Positions 36,542-45,775 of a DNA stretch of 64,000 bases are shown one piece after another. Source of the stretch: JAAAOZ01 sp964496595 (GTDB lineage Bacteria; Chloroflexota; Anaerolineae; B4-G1; SLSP01); contig CAZCAI010000001.1 in NCBI GenBank assembly GCA_964496595.1, forward strand, positions 52,193 through 116,192. The letters are read 5' to 3'. Under the pieces are notes generated by a model that saw nothing but the letters and a program-made list of their open reading frames with translations, searched no databases and had not been told where the DNA came from. Every line of letters begins with the position of its first letter. Position 1 is the stretch's first letter. The position numbers and the translations under genes are program-made.

Positions 36542-37300
36542 TTATACCTCCTCTTCCTCTTGCTCTGCCTCTTGCTGACGTTGAAAATCGATAAACCGGT
36601 AACCCACCCCTCGTTCTGTAATGATATAACGTGGTTCGGATAGATCCGGCTCAATCTTCTTCCTCAGATAATTGATATACAGACGCAGGTAGGAGATCTC
36701 ATCCCGATATTCATATCCCCATACCTTAGTCAACAACGTGCTGTGCGGGACGGTCCAGCCAGCGTTTTCGATAAGATGGTGTAACAGTCGAAACTCCGTA
36801 GGGCGCAGTTTGATGCGTTCGCCCTCAACAATGACCTCAGCGGTATTGAAGTCCACACTCAAATAATCATCGATCTCCAGGATTGAAGAATCTGCCGGCT
36901 TGGGCGCCTGGACGCGCCGCAATACAGCGCGCACCCGGCTCACCAGCTCTCGCGGACTGAAGGGCTTAGTGACATAATCATCCGCACCCAGGTCCAGGCC
37001 CCGGACTTTGTCCTCCTCCGAGCTACGGACGGTAAGCATAATCACCGGCACTTTGGTGATCTCACGGATCTTGCGCAACGTCTCGAAGCCATCCATCTCC
37101 GGCATTTGGACATCTAACAGCACGATATCCGGCAAATGCTCCCGCACTTGTGCAATTGCTTCCAAGCCGTTATGGGCTTTGATGACTCGAAACCCTTCCA
37201 TTTCCAGGTTGATCTGGACAAAACGGATGATGCGCTGTTCATCATCCACAACCAAGACTAATGGATGGTGCTCCGACATTTCGTCATTGACACGTTGCAT
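36542..37300 (-). CDS. OmpR/PhoB-type response regulator
   Basis: This ~252-residue protein has a receiver domain (DDEQRII, phosphorylation site in LLDVQMPEMDGFE, LTVRSSEEDKV, YVTKPFSP) and a winged-helix output (LRPTEFRLLHHLIENAGWTVPHSTLLTKVWG, LRLYINYLRKKIEP, GVGYRF). The acidic pair, phospho-Asp, Thr and Lys are all in place. No partner histidine kinase is adjacent. The start at 37300 lies 16 nt after the upstream stop; 37279 is an alternative. The last residues are a run of acidic residues. Confidence 0.87.
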   Translation of the reverse strand: MQRVNDEMSEHHPLVLVVDDEQRIIRFVQINLEMEGFRVIKAHNGLEAIAQVREHLPDIVLLDVQMPEMDGFETLRKIREITKVPVIMLTVRSSEEDKVRGLDLGADDYVTKPFSPRELVSRVRAVLRRVQAPKPADSSILEIDDYLSVDFNTAEVIVEGERIKLRPTEFRLLHHLIENAGWTVPHSTLLTKVWGYEYRDEISYLRLYINYLRKKIEPDLSEPRYIITERGVGYRFIDFQRQQEAEQEEEEV

Positions 37301-37316
37301 ATCGCTGACGTTGCGA

Positions 37317-37559
37317 CTATTCACGGATGAAGGTGACAATCTCCTCGTCCTCCTCGCTCGGTAGAATTTCCAAACTATGGACGCGGTGCCAGGGTAAAAT
37401 CACTTGGTTGGTCTCTGCTAACAGATAAGGTACATCCTGGCCATCTCGAAGCCGCGGACTACTGAGTAAGATAAACTGCGAGGTGGGATCTGGGATCTCC
37501 TCAATCTCACCGACAACCGCATCTTCATTCAAGACATGCAATAAGATCGTATAAGCCAT
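37317..37559 (-). CDS. Small 80-residue protein of unknown function
   Basis: I recognise no family. The product is acidic with a beta-rich pattern (AYTILLHVLNEDAVVGEIEE, DPTSQFILLSSPRLRDG, VILPWHRVHSLEIL) and no TM helix. AGAGGAGG precedes the ATG by about 5 nt, so it is very likely translated. It is the first gene of an operon with the response regulator and the GTPase, which suggests a regulatory partner. That is inference from position only. Confidence 0.65.
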   Translation of the reverse strand: MAYTILLHVLNEDAVVGEIEEIPDPTSQFILLSSPRLRDGQDVPYLLAETNQVILPWHRVHSLEILPSEEDEEIVTFIRE

Positions 37560-37587
37560 ACAACCTCCTCTGAAAATGTTGGGAAAC

Positions 37588-37660
37588 GCGGGCGTCTCGC
37601 CCGCCGGCGGACAGGATGTCCGCGTTCCGTTTTCGTTCCGTTTTCGTTCCGTTTTCGTTC
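37588..37660. repeat. Paired GC hairpins followed by an 11-bp tandem repeat
   Basis: GCGGGCG/CGCCCGC (37588-37604) and GCGGACA/TGTCCGC (37607-37623) form two 7-bp stems with 3-nt loops. They are followed by three and a half copies of GTTCCGTTTTC (37624-37660). The block lies between the FHA gene and the 80-residue gene and may separate the two transcription units. Confidence 0.75.
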
Positions 37661-37727
37661 CTTGTTGATGAGCTACAAACTCATGGAAACTCCTTAGAAC
37701 ATTTTCTAATTAAAGCCTACTAAAAAC

Positions 37728-38321
37728 CTACGTTGAAGCTTCTTCTCCAGAAGTCTCATCCGGGGGCGATGCTGTAGATGCGGCGCCACGGCGTTCGCTC
37801 TCGCTATGGATGCGGACAGAAACATGCATCGTACCGAACATCAACTCGTCTCTATCCTGAAATGCATAGGGTAAATAGGGCGTCAATCGCTCGCCGTTCA
37901 AAAAAGTCCCGTTTGTGCTGTCCAAATCCTCCACAAAGCACGTCCCATCGCGGGTGTAGATGCGGGCATGGCGTCGCGATACGCCTTGCTCCAATCCACC
38001 ATCCGTGGTGAGATCCAACTCCGGGAAGATACCGTGGGCCGCGTCCAAGCGCCCCACTAAAATCTCCCGCTCCGCCGATAATAGTACTTTGCGGCCAGAA
38101 TTTGTCACATCCACTTCGAGGCTGATCGCTTTAGCCTGCACATCCCCATCTTTTTTATGGGGGGGACGCGCCGGATGTTCAGCCTCCTGATCCGGAATCG
38201 GCTCGGTGCGCAATGGCCCACCTGATGGCAAATAGGTGCCGCATTGCACACAGAATAGCGTCCCTGGCAGGTTCTCCGCACCACATGATGGACAGATTAC
38301 TTGGCTGCTCTTCGGACTCAT
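37728..38321 (-). CDS. Zinc-ribbon and FHA domain protein
   Basis: This 197-residue protein has an N-terminal zinc ribbon (ICPSCGAENLPGTLFCVQCG, two C-x2-C pairs) and an FHA domain at about 75-165 with ILVGRLDAAH, SRRHARIYTRDG and DLDSTNGTFLNGE. FHA domains read phosphothreonine, so it is a likely adaptor for the kinase encoded three genes upstream. GAGAGGGAAG precedes the ATG. Confidence 0.85.
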   Translation of the reverse strand: MSPKSSQVICPSCGAENLPGTLFCVQCGTYLPSGGPLRTEPIPDQEAEHPARPPHKKDGDVQAKAISLEVDVTNSGRKVLLSAEREILVGRLDAAHGIFPELDLTTDGGLEQGVSRRHARIYTRDGTCFVEDLDSTNGTFLNGERLTPYLPYAFQDRDELMFGTMHVSVRIHSESERRGAASTASPPDETSGEEAST

Positions 38322-38411
38322 CTTCCCTCTCCTCTCTTCATTTCTTCATTTAGGCCGCATTATAGAAGTTCCAGCATTGAAAATCGAGATGGTCTACCCA
38401 ACCTCCACAAT

Positions 38412-39650
38412 CTACGAGGAGGGGAGCGCTAAACTTCGTGTTCCATAACGAAGCTTCTTCCGTCCCCGCCCCGTCGGGGTATGCCCTCGCGCCAGTCGTC
38501 CCACTTCCAACATAGCAGATTGCGCCAGGTCCCCATAGCCCAGATCAAACAAGCGCGTGGCGGCCGCTTGTAAATACTGGGTCGCCTGCCTGGCATCGCC
38601 GGCTTCCAGAGCAATCCAAGCCTTTTCCTGTAGACGAAACACGCTGATGCGCTCAAGAAAATTAAATAAACGCGCGGGAATGTCACCCTCTTTCGGATTC
38701 AAAGAGATGGGGACAGAAACCTCACGTTGTAAATGCACGTCCTCTGCTTCTAGTTGAAGTTGCAAAATCTTCAACTTCTGAGCCTTCTCCTGTGGACTTA
38801 TAACCAACTCCAGCATCACCACAACCGGTTCCTCGGCCGTCAAGCTCCCCAACGCGATCTCTTGTTCGTCATCTTCATCATAGGGCAGCGCCTCCATGTA
38901 AGGCGCTGCTTTAAAAGCCGCCGACAGATGAACATCCGCAGCCGGTTCGATCCGCAAGCTCATCGACTTCACGACCGCCTTACTCAGTCCTTGAATTTCC
39001 TCTCGCAATACCTGGCGTATCTGAGAGGGCGAACTGATGTACTGGGAGACGCCGCCGCCCTTACGGGCTAAAGTATCCAGGAAAACATCATGCCAATCTT
39101 CGCCAATCCCGAATGCGGAGACGCCAATACCATAGTCGCGCGCCTGGCTCGTCGCGTGCAAGGATAGCTCCTCATCACCATACGTCCGGCCATCGGTCAA
39201 CAACAACACGTGATTGACATATTCTGGGGATGCGTGTCGCTGTACTTGCGTCAGCCCCGAGAGTAGCCCTTGGTAGATTTCCGTGCCGCCACGCGGCAAA
39301 AGAGAAGCGATAGCTGAACTGAAACTGTGTCGTTCTCTGACCGGCGTCGGGGGGATCACGACCTCGGCGCGATCGCTGAAAGCGATGATCGAGAGCCAAT
39401 CATCTGGTTCTAGCGCCTCCAACAGATCCATCGCCGCCATTTTGACGTTGCGAATACGCGCCCCTTGCATCGAGGTGCTGCGATCAATGACCAGCACAAG
39501 ATTGAGTCGCCGCCGAAAAGTACTACAGATCGACTTAGGGCGTAGATCAAGCATAGCATAGAGCGCCTGAGCAGAATCCAATAGCGGCAGTTCGGCTCGA
39601 TTTAGCTGCACCTCCATCTGAACCGGGGATGGGTGTTCAGCTTTAACCAT
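38412..39650 (-). CDS. VWA-domain protein
   Basis: This 412-residue protein has a von Willebrand factor A domain at about 45-220 with an intact MIDAS (DRSTSM, and the Thr/Asp in LLTDGRTYGDE). A beta-rich middle and a helical C-terminal end follow. There is no signal peptide or TM helix, so it is cytoplasmic. VWA proteins are metal-dependent protein-binding scaffolds. Together with the PP2C phosphatase and Ser/Thr kinase genes this recalls the TerY-type VWA/PP2C/kinase triads. The ATG at 39650 follows the PP2C stop by 1 nt, with GGAGA upstream. Confidence 0.82.
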   Translation of the reverse strand: MVKAEHPSPVQMEVQLNRAELPLLDSAQALYAMLDLRPKSICSTFRRRLNLVLVIDRSTSMQGARIRNVKMAAMDLLEALEPDDWLSIIAFSDRAEVVIPPTPVRERHSFSSAIASLLPRGGTEIYQGLLSGLTQVQRHASPEYVNHVLLLTDGRTYGDEELSLHATSQARDYGIGVSAFGIGEDWHDVFLDTLARKGGGVSQYISSPSQIRQVLREEIQGLSKAVVKSMSLRIEPAADVHLSAAFKAAPYMEALPYDEDDEQEIALGSLTAEEPVVVMLELVISPQEKAQKLKILQLQLEAEDVHLQREVSVPISLNPKEGDIPARLFNFLERISVFRLQEKAWIALEAGDARQATQYLQAAATRLFDLGYGDLAQSAMLEVGRLARGHTPTGRGRKKLRYGTRSLALPSS

Positions 39651-39651
39651 T

Positions 39652-40698
39652 CTATTCTCCAAAAATTTCCACTAAAATCACCGATATATTATCCGTGCCG
39701 CCGGCATCATTCGCGCTTTCCACCAAAGCCCGGCACGCCGCCTGGGGCGTCGGCGCCGCATCGATCACCCCCCAAAGCTCTGGCTCCTCTAAAAGCCCCC
39801 ACAAACCATCGCTGCACAACAATAAGCGCGATTTTTCTGCCAAGGGATACGACTGGACATCCACATCCAAGGTGCCACCTTGCCCGATGGCGCGGTAGAG
39901 GACGTTACGCTGCGGATGGACTGCGGCCTCCTCCTCCGTCAACTGCCCCATCTCCAGCAAGCGATTCACGAGCGAATGATCGTGCGTCAAAAGCTGCGGG
40001 GCATCCTCACCCTGCTGCACGTAAGCTCGGCTGTCTCCCACGTGGCCGATAAACAACCGGTCGCCCAGGACGATGCCACACGTCAGTGTACTGCCGCTGC
40101 CGGGCAAGGAGCGCGTCACGATGCGGTTTGCCCGTACAATTGCCTCCCGTAGAATTTCGGTGAGCGAGGGGTCGTCCGCTCCGCGCTCCTCACCCGAAAG
40201 CAGTGGGAGGTAAACTTCGGAGAGCAGATGATGGGCCGACTCGCGCACAGCGAGGGCGCTGGCCAACTCGCCGCCCTGATGGCCGCCCATCCCATCGGCC
40301 AGGATGAACGCGCCGAACGGCGGGGTTGCATTATCAGCCTCCTGCTCCCCCATAAAGACAAAGAGGGCGTCCTCGTTGTGCCCCCGCACACGCCCCACAT
40401 CCGTCATCCATCCGGCCCAAAACATGCCAGAACAAGGCACAGCCCCTGGGGATAGCTCCATATTCGCCTCAATCGTAGCCCCATCGGGAGGCGCGGAGGT
40501 TTCTTCTTCCGTTTCCACGTCCATCATCTCGTCCTTCTCTTCTTCGCGCTTTTCGCGATTAGATGCCGGTGTAGAAACCGTAGCGATTAGAGGCTCAAAG
40601 TCATCTTCCGCTCCCGCGTCGACCTGAGCTTCTGCCTGGTCATCAGCTCCTAAAAATTTTCCGCGCAATTGGCGGAATAACGTCTTGAAATCATCCAT
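39652..40698 (-). CDS. PP2C-type protein phosphatase
   Basis: This 348-residue protein has a ~95-residue acidic N-terminal extension followed by a PP2C domain. The metal-binding motifs are intact: GRVRGHNEDA, LADGMGGHQGGE, GHVGDSRAYV, LLLCSDGLWG and GGTDNISVIL. It should remove phosphate from Ser/Thr residues and oppose the kinase encoded just upstream. Translation is closely coupled to the VWA gene. Confidence 0.9.
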   Translation of the reverse strand: MDDFKTLFRQLRGKFLGADDQAEAQVDAGAEDDFEPLIATVSTPASNREKREEEKDEMMDVETEEETSAPPDGATIEANMELSPGAVPCSGMFWAGWMTDVGRVRGHNEDALFVFMGEQEADNATPPFGAFILADGMGGHQGGELASALAVRESAHHLLSEVYLPLLSGEERGADDPSLTEILREAIVRANRIVTRSLPGSGSTLTCGIVLGDRLFIGHVGDSRAYVQQGEDAPQLLTHDHSLVNRLLEMGQLTEEEAAVHPQRNVLYRAIGQGGTLDVDVQSYPLAEKSRLLLCSDGLWGLLEEPELWGVIDAAPTPQAACRALVESANDAGGTDNISVILVEIFGE

Positions 40699-40909
40699 TC
40701 AAATTCCATCCTTTTATTAAAACCTGAGAAGCCCGTTTGGGAGAAGTCATCACAGCCTAAGGAATGAGTAAAAAAATTCAGTCGGGAACCCTTGCCCAGG
40801 TTCACAGGGACCCTGGTAAACAGATTCACCGGCTCGTTGCGCCCCATACCAACTATTTGAGGTCGCTCGCGCAACTTTCGCGAGGTCAAAACTAATTCTC
40901 AAACAGCCT

Positions 40910-42865
40910 CTAAGCTGGGAGTGCGTAAACGTAATGATCCGAGGAGCCAAAGTAGACCACATCATCCACAATTTCCGGCGCGCCGGTAATTGGGCCGTCG
41001 GTCTGATACTGCCAATGGAGATCCCCAGATTTCGCTTCTAAACAATAAAGCGCCCCATCTACACCACCAATATATACATTCCCTTTATAAACAGACGGAG
41101 AACCTGTCACTTGATCCTCGGTCTCATGACGCCAAACAACCCGCCCACTCTGTACATCCAGGGCATAGATGTAATTATCGGCCGCGCCGAAAAAGACTAA
41201 GTCGTCGTGGACAGCCGCCGTGGACGCAATAACGCCGCCCGCTCGATATCGCCAGGCCGACCAGCCAGAACGGACGTCCAGCGCGTAGAAGTTACGATCC
41301 ATCGCGCCGATAAAGACATAGCCTTCGGAAGCCACAGGGGAGGCCAGAATGCCCCGTCGCGCCCGGAAGCGCCAGCGCAATTCGCTATTCAAGTTCAGCG
41401 AATAGACAACGCCCCTTTGGCAAGAAAAATAAATCGCATCCTCGGTGATCAAAGGACGCGCGCGCACTTCCCCATCGGTAGGGTAAGTCCACGCCTCACG
41501 CCCGCTCCCCTGATGGATCGCGTAAATGCGATGGTCATCCGACCCGATGAAGATGTGGCCAAATCGGCCGTAAGGCGATGAGTAGATGCGCCCCTTCGTG
41601 GGAGCGGTCCACAACAATTCACCTACCTGGGCATCCACAGCATATACCAATTTGTCGATGGAGCCAAAGACCACCATGCCGTCCGAGACCCACGGCTTCG
41701 ACGCCACGCCATCCTCGGTAGGATATTTCCAGATGAATTCGCCATCATCGGCATCCAGCGCATAGACGTTGCTATCATAAGACGGGACGAATAGCCGACC
41801 ATCACTGTAGGTCACAGAACCCCGGATTTCATCCTCACAGGCGAATCGCCATACCGGTTTGATAATGCCGGAGCTTGCAAAGGACGCTGTATCGCGCGCC
41901 CGTGCGCCGCCGCCCAATCCGCGCGCGCTCGGCAGGCTCATCAACACCCGCTTGAACTCCTCAGCGGACCCCCAGCGCTCGTTGATATCATAGGAGAGCG
42001 CCTTGTCAATCACCTCAACCAAATCTCGCGAGACGGTGGGGTTGGTGTCGTGAATGGGGCGCTCATGGAACGAAAATGGCGGCTCCAGGCGCGGATCCTG
42101 CTTGCTCAGCAGATGATGCATCGTCGCGCCGAGGGCGTAGATATCGCCGCGCGGCTCCGCGATGCCTCGATATTGCTCCGGCGGCGAGTACCCCTCCGTC
42201 CCGATCATCGTGCCCTTTTCCCCGCTCTGGAACAGCTTCGCAATGCCAAAATCCACCAGGCGAATGCGATGATGCACATCCAACATAATATTGGAGGGCT
42301 TCAAATCGCGGAAGATGATGGGCCGGGGTTTGTGATTGTGCAAATAAGAGAGCACGTCACAGAGCTGCGCGGCCCAATCGATCACCAGATCTTCCGAGAA
42401 AAACCCCTCGATCTCCGCCAATTTGGCCTCTAAATCCTTGCCATCGACAAACTCCAGCACCAAGTAGCTCCGCGATCCTTCGGTAAAATAATCGTACACT
42501 TGGGGAATCGCCGGATGGCTCAGCGTCGCCAGGATGCTGGCCTCGCGCTCGAAGTTGCGCACGATCATCTGGCGGACTTGAGGATCGGCGGCGGTGTTGA
42601 TCATCTCCTTGACGGCGCACACCCGCATCACGCCGGGGAAGCGCAGATCCTGCGCTTTGTAGACGGCCCCCATCCCCCCAATGCCAATGACGCCCAAGAT
42701 TTTATAGCGCTCCTGGAGCTGGACGCCCTCGGAGAGCAAGCCCTCGCCCGCCGGCCTGGATTTCTTCTTGGGCGCAACCTGACGAGTTTCCATTGATCGC
42801 GCTTGAGATGATGATGAACCTGGGGATGTATGCGTTCGCTTCGGATCAGCCACCTGTGCCTCCAC
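40910..42865 (-). CDS. Ser/Thr protein kinase with PQQ-type beta-propeller
   Basis: This 651-residue protein has a Hanks-type kinase domain (about 50-310) with GIGGMGAVYKA, VCAVKEM, IIFRDLKPSNIML (Phe in place of the His of HRD) and LVDFGIAK. A C-terminal seven- or eight-bladed propeller (about 340-650) is made of repeats such as VYALDADDGEFIWKYPTEDG and VYAVDAQVGELLWTAPTKG. No TM helix separates them, so both parts are cytoplasmic and the propeller probably senses a ligand or binds partners. The GTG at 42865 is used; the GTG at 42853, with GGAGG upstream, is equally possible. The 187 bp upstream show nothing else clear. Confidence 0.86.
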   Translation of the reverse strand: MEAQVADPKRTHTSPGSSSSQARSMETRQVAPKKKSRPAGEGLLSEGVQLQERYKILGVIGIGGMGAVYKAQDLRFPGVMRVCAVKEMINTAADPQVRQMIVRNFEREASILATLSHPAIPQVYDYFTEGSRSYLVLEFVDGKDLEAKLAEIEGFFSEDLVIDWAAQLCDVLSYLHNHKPRPIIFRDLKPSNIMLDVHHRIRLVDFGIAKLFQSGEKGTMIGTEGYSPPEQYRGIAEPRGDIYALGATMHHLLSKQDPRLEPPFSFHERPIHDTNPTVSRDLVEVIDKALSYDINERWGSAEEFKRVLMSLPSARGLGGGARARDTASFASSGIIKPVWRFACEDEIRGSVTYSDGRLFVPSYDSNVYALDADDGEFIWKYPTEDGVASKPWVSDGMVVFGSIDKLVYAVDAQVGELLWTAPTKGRIYSSPYGRFGHIFIGSDDHRIYAIHQGSGREAWTYPTDGEVRARPLITEDAIYFSCQRGVVYSLNLNSELRWRFRARRGILASPVASEGYVFIGAMDRNFYALDVRSGWSAWRYRAGGVIASTAAVHDDLVFFGAADNYIYALDVQSGRVVWRHETEDQVTGSPSVYKGNVYIGGVDGALYCLEAKSGDLHWQYQTDGPITGAPEIVDDVVYFGSSDHYVYALPA

Positions 42866-43052
42866 CCATAAACCACATTCTAATCAATATCAAGGTTTTT
42901 GATTTGATCGCCACGCTTCCGGCTTGAAAACTTTTCTCAACATTCTAACCTACCTGACAAACTGATTATACGAGGAATCAGCCGAAAAAGCAACTTGTCA
43001 AATGAGCGAATGAGCGAATCAGCGCGGAAGCAGATAGCAGCAGATGACTCCA

Positions 43053-43907
43053 TTACCCGTGAAATTTCGCCAGGCGTGAAGCGACGTCCTCAGCGAAGCG
43101 CCTCAGATGGGCCTGGATGTAGGTTTGAATCTCCAGGTTGGGATCAGCCACTAAGGGCGTCAGATCCATCGCGTAGATGAGGTGCGTGGCGGCATCGACC
43201 GCGTGGGAGGCGTGATAGGTCGCGTGGGCGCGACGGCGGCCCATCACGGCCAGATCGTAGCGCTTCCCCCCGCTGATCTGCGAATCGAAGACAGCCAGGA
43301 GCGCAGCCTGAAGATGCTCGCGCGCCGAGCAATCCAGCGCGATTTTGTCCTCGTCCGCCAGCCAATCCAAATCGCGCCACACCTCGCAGCCGTAGACGTG
43401 AGCTGGCCGTGCGGTCACGGGCAACCCGCGCAACGCTTCTATCACCCGCAACGCCGTGCTGACGTGGGTATCGTGCTTGTCGGCCAAGTTGTGCGTGTAG
43501 ATAATCTCAGGATGCGTCGCGGCGAAGAGCGCCGCCAAATCCTCCACCGGCGCCGGGATTTCGGGGTTTTTCACCACGGCGCTGGGATAATCCAACAGCA
43601 CCTGCGCGCCGTACGCCCCCACCACGGCGGCCCTTTTCTGCTCACGGCGGCGGATGGCCTGCATCTCCGCATCAGTGGTACCCGCGTAAGCGCCGCGCCG
43701 TGGCGCGCCGCGCCCGTCGGTCAGCACCACGCCCGTGAACCAGCGTTCCGTCCGCCGGAAGCACGTCAGAATCCCGTGAATGGCCAAAATCTCCACATCA
43801 TCCGGGTGGGCACCAACGGCCAGATGTGTGGTGCGCGCCAGCGCCTCAGATATGGGCGCGCCATCTGGCACAAAGATCTCGGCGGTCTCGACGTGAAATT
43901 TCATCAT
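43053..43907 (-). CDS. PIG-L family N-acetyl-sugar deacetylase
   Basis: This 284-residue protein carries the zinc motif AVGAHPDDVEI and the third ligand in DKHDTHVSTA, the LmbE/PIG-L pattern. The family removes the N-acetyl group from N-acetylglucosamine derivatives. The start overlaps the stop of the GH20 gene (ATGATG), so the hexosaminidase and the deacetylase are translated together and probably act in sequence on an amino sugar. Confidence 0.86.
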   Translation of the reverse strand: MMKFHVETAEIFVPDGAPISEALARTTHLAVGAHPDDVEILAIHGILTCFRRTERWFTGVVLTDGRGAPRRGAYAGTTDAEMQAIRRREQKRAAVVGAYGAQVLLDYPSAVVKNPEIPAPVEDLAALFAATHPEIIYTHNLADKHDTHVSTALRVIEALRGLPVTARPAHVYGCEVWRDLDWLADEDKIALDCSAREHLQAALLAVFDSQISGGKRYDLAVMGRRRAHATYHASHAVDAATHLIYAMDLTPLVADPNLEIQTYIQAHLRRFAEDVASRLAKFHG

Positions 43908-45775
43908 TCCTCATAACTTGCCAGCAGCGATTGGAAGCGCGCCACGCTATCGACAAGGCCGCCGGGACGGTTGCGCGCCAACCAGATCGCGCGATATATC
44001 TGGATGATCCCCGACAAGTCATCGGCCAGGCACTCGCGCATCTCGGCTTCTCGCGTCGGATTCGAGGCCAACCGCATCAGCGCGTGATGGCAGGCGTGGC
44101 GCAACAGCCGCCCCGCCAACTCGAACTCGCGCCGAATCAGCGTCGCATCCGAGCGCTGCATCTCGCCTTTCTCCAACGGGGCCAGCGCCGCCTCGATGGC
44201 CTGCAACGTGCGCTCGAAATCCGCCGGCGTGAAATCATCCGCGCGCTCGTCCGTGCGCTGTTGCAAAATCCAGAAGAGCACGCTCGAATTGGGAACCTCC
44301 TGGCCGGGCGCGCGATAGACGTTGCCCAAGTCATAGGCGACCTGCCCCATCGCGCCGGTGGGGTCATCGAAGGCGAAGCGGCTGATGACGGCGGGAACAT
44401 CTGCCTCGCGGTTGGATGCCAGACACCACGCATAAGCGGCGCCCATCCCCAGACCCAAGAGGCTGATGGGCAACGGCTGCCAGTGGCCCAGATCGCCCCA
44501 ATCGGTGATCAGATAGCCGGCGGCGCCGTGCTTCAAGCCGGCCTCGGCGGCGTTGAGCAGGTTGCCCAGCGCGTTCTCCGTGCGCCCGGCAATCGAATCC
44601 CACGCCGAGGTACCCGGACAGACATAAAAAGGAATCCCCGCCGCCGCAAAGCGCGCGCCCTGCTCATCGAAGGGATGATCCGCCTCGTAGCCCCACGCCA
44701 ACGCGATGACGTCGCGCGGCAATTCGGGGATCAAGTCAGGATGCTCCAGAACGATATCGCCCCAGAACTGCATCCGGTAGCCGCGCCGGGCGACCTCATC
44801 GTAGATCTCGCGCAGGAAATCCAAATAGACGCGGCCCGGCCCCCGCGCCTCACAGAGCGCCTGGCTCTTCCCCGCGCACAGATCGAAAGTCTCGTCGCAG
44901 CCCACGTTGATCACCCGCGCGGAGAAGTTCGGCAGCAGTTCGTCGTAGAGGCTGCGGATCAGCTCCAAGCTGCCCGGCTCCGTGGGCGCCAGGCTGAAGG
45001 GGCCGCGCATCGCGCCCCATGGCGTCTCGAACTCGCCGTGGATTTCGGCCAGATGCGCGTAGCGCTCGTGCTTCAGCCAGCGCGCCATGTGCCCGAAGGA
45101 GTTCTGGTTGGGAACCAGGATGATGTGGCGCTCGCGGCAATAGGCGTCTAAGGCCAAAACCTCCTCGGCGGTGATGGGCGACGCCTCGGCCCACACCTCT
45201 GGGTGCTGACGATAGGCGAAGGTGTGCTCGGTGTAGAGTTGGAGCTGGTTGATCTTCCAACTTGCCAGGCGATCCACCAGCGCGTAGAGCGTCGACATCT
45301 GCGGCACTTTGTCGCGGCTGATGTCCAACATCACACCGCGCACAGAGAAATCGGGCCAGTCTGCGATCTCGACCGCCGGAAGTTCCGGCGTCTCGCACTG
45401 CGGCTTACACTGGGCCAGCAGTTGATTCAGCGTCGCGATGGCGTGGAAAGCGCCGGCAGCGTCGTGCGCCTGGATCTCCATCCCCGCCGGAGTGATGACT
45501 AAGCGATAGCCTTCCGGCTGCGCGACGGCCTGGGGCAGCACGGTGATCCGCAGGCCGATCTGATCGGCGGGCGTGGCGCGGCTGGCGACCGTCTCCCAAC
45601 TGATGTCGAATCGCGACGCCAATTGCATCTGAAACTTCCGCGCCGCCAGACGCAACGAGTGCGGCGCCGGCGCATCTAACAAGATCAAGCGGTCGGGCGT
45701 CAGCACAAATCGGCCCTCGCCCCACGTCACCCGGCGAGGCTGCGGCAACCATTGCCGAGATTTAACGTCGTTCAT
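43904..45775 (-). CDS. Beta-N-acetylhexosaminidase, GH20
   Basis: This 623-residue enzyme has the GH20b-type N-terminal domain (about 10-140) and a TIM barrel opening with FSVRGVMLDISRDKVPQ. The catalytic Asp-Glu pair is in INVGCDETFDL, and the barrel closes with FYVCPGTSAWDSIAGR. It removes terminal GlcNAc or GalNAc by substrate-assisted catalysis. No signal peptide is visible, so it should act on imported oligosaccharides. Start and stop overlap the genes on both sides. Confidence 0.88.
   Translation of the reverse strand: MNDVKSRQWLPQPRRVTWGEGRFVLTPDRLILLDAPAPHSLRLAARKFQMQLASRFDISWETVASRATPADQIGLRITVLPQAVAQPEGYRLVITPAGMEIQAHDAAGAFHAIATLNQLLAQCKPQCETPELPAVEIADWPDFSVRGVMLDISRDKVPQMSTLYALVDRLASWKINQLQLYTEHTFAYRQHPEVWAEASPITAEEVLALDAYCRERHIILVPNQNSFGHMARWLKHERYAHLAEIHGEFETPWGAMRGPFSLAPTEPGSLELIRSLYDELLPNFSARVINVGCDETFDLCAGKSQALCEARGPGRVYLDFLREIYDEVARRGYRMQFWGDIVLEHPDLIPELPRDVIALAWGYEADHPFDEQGARFAAAGIPFYVCPGTSAWDSIAGRTENALGNLLNAAEAGLKHGAAGYLITDWGDLGHWQPLPISLLGLGMGAAYAWCLASNREADVPAVISRFAFDDPTGAMGQVAYDLGNVYRAPGQEVPNSSVLFWILQQRTDERADDFTPADFERTLQAIEAALAPLEKGEMQRSDATLIRREFELAGRLLRHACHHALMRLASNPTREAEMRECLADDLSGIIQIYRAIWLARNRPGGLVDSVARFQSLLASYEE

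Noticed and set aside
43182..45151. Two long plus-strand frames antisense to the PIG-L and GH20 genes
   Set aside because: The minus-strand proteins have intact catalytic motifs and overlapping starts and stops. The antisense frames look like by-products of GC-rich third positions.
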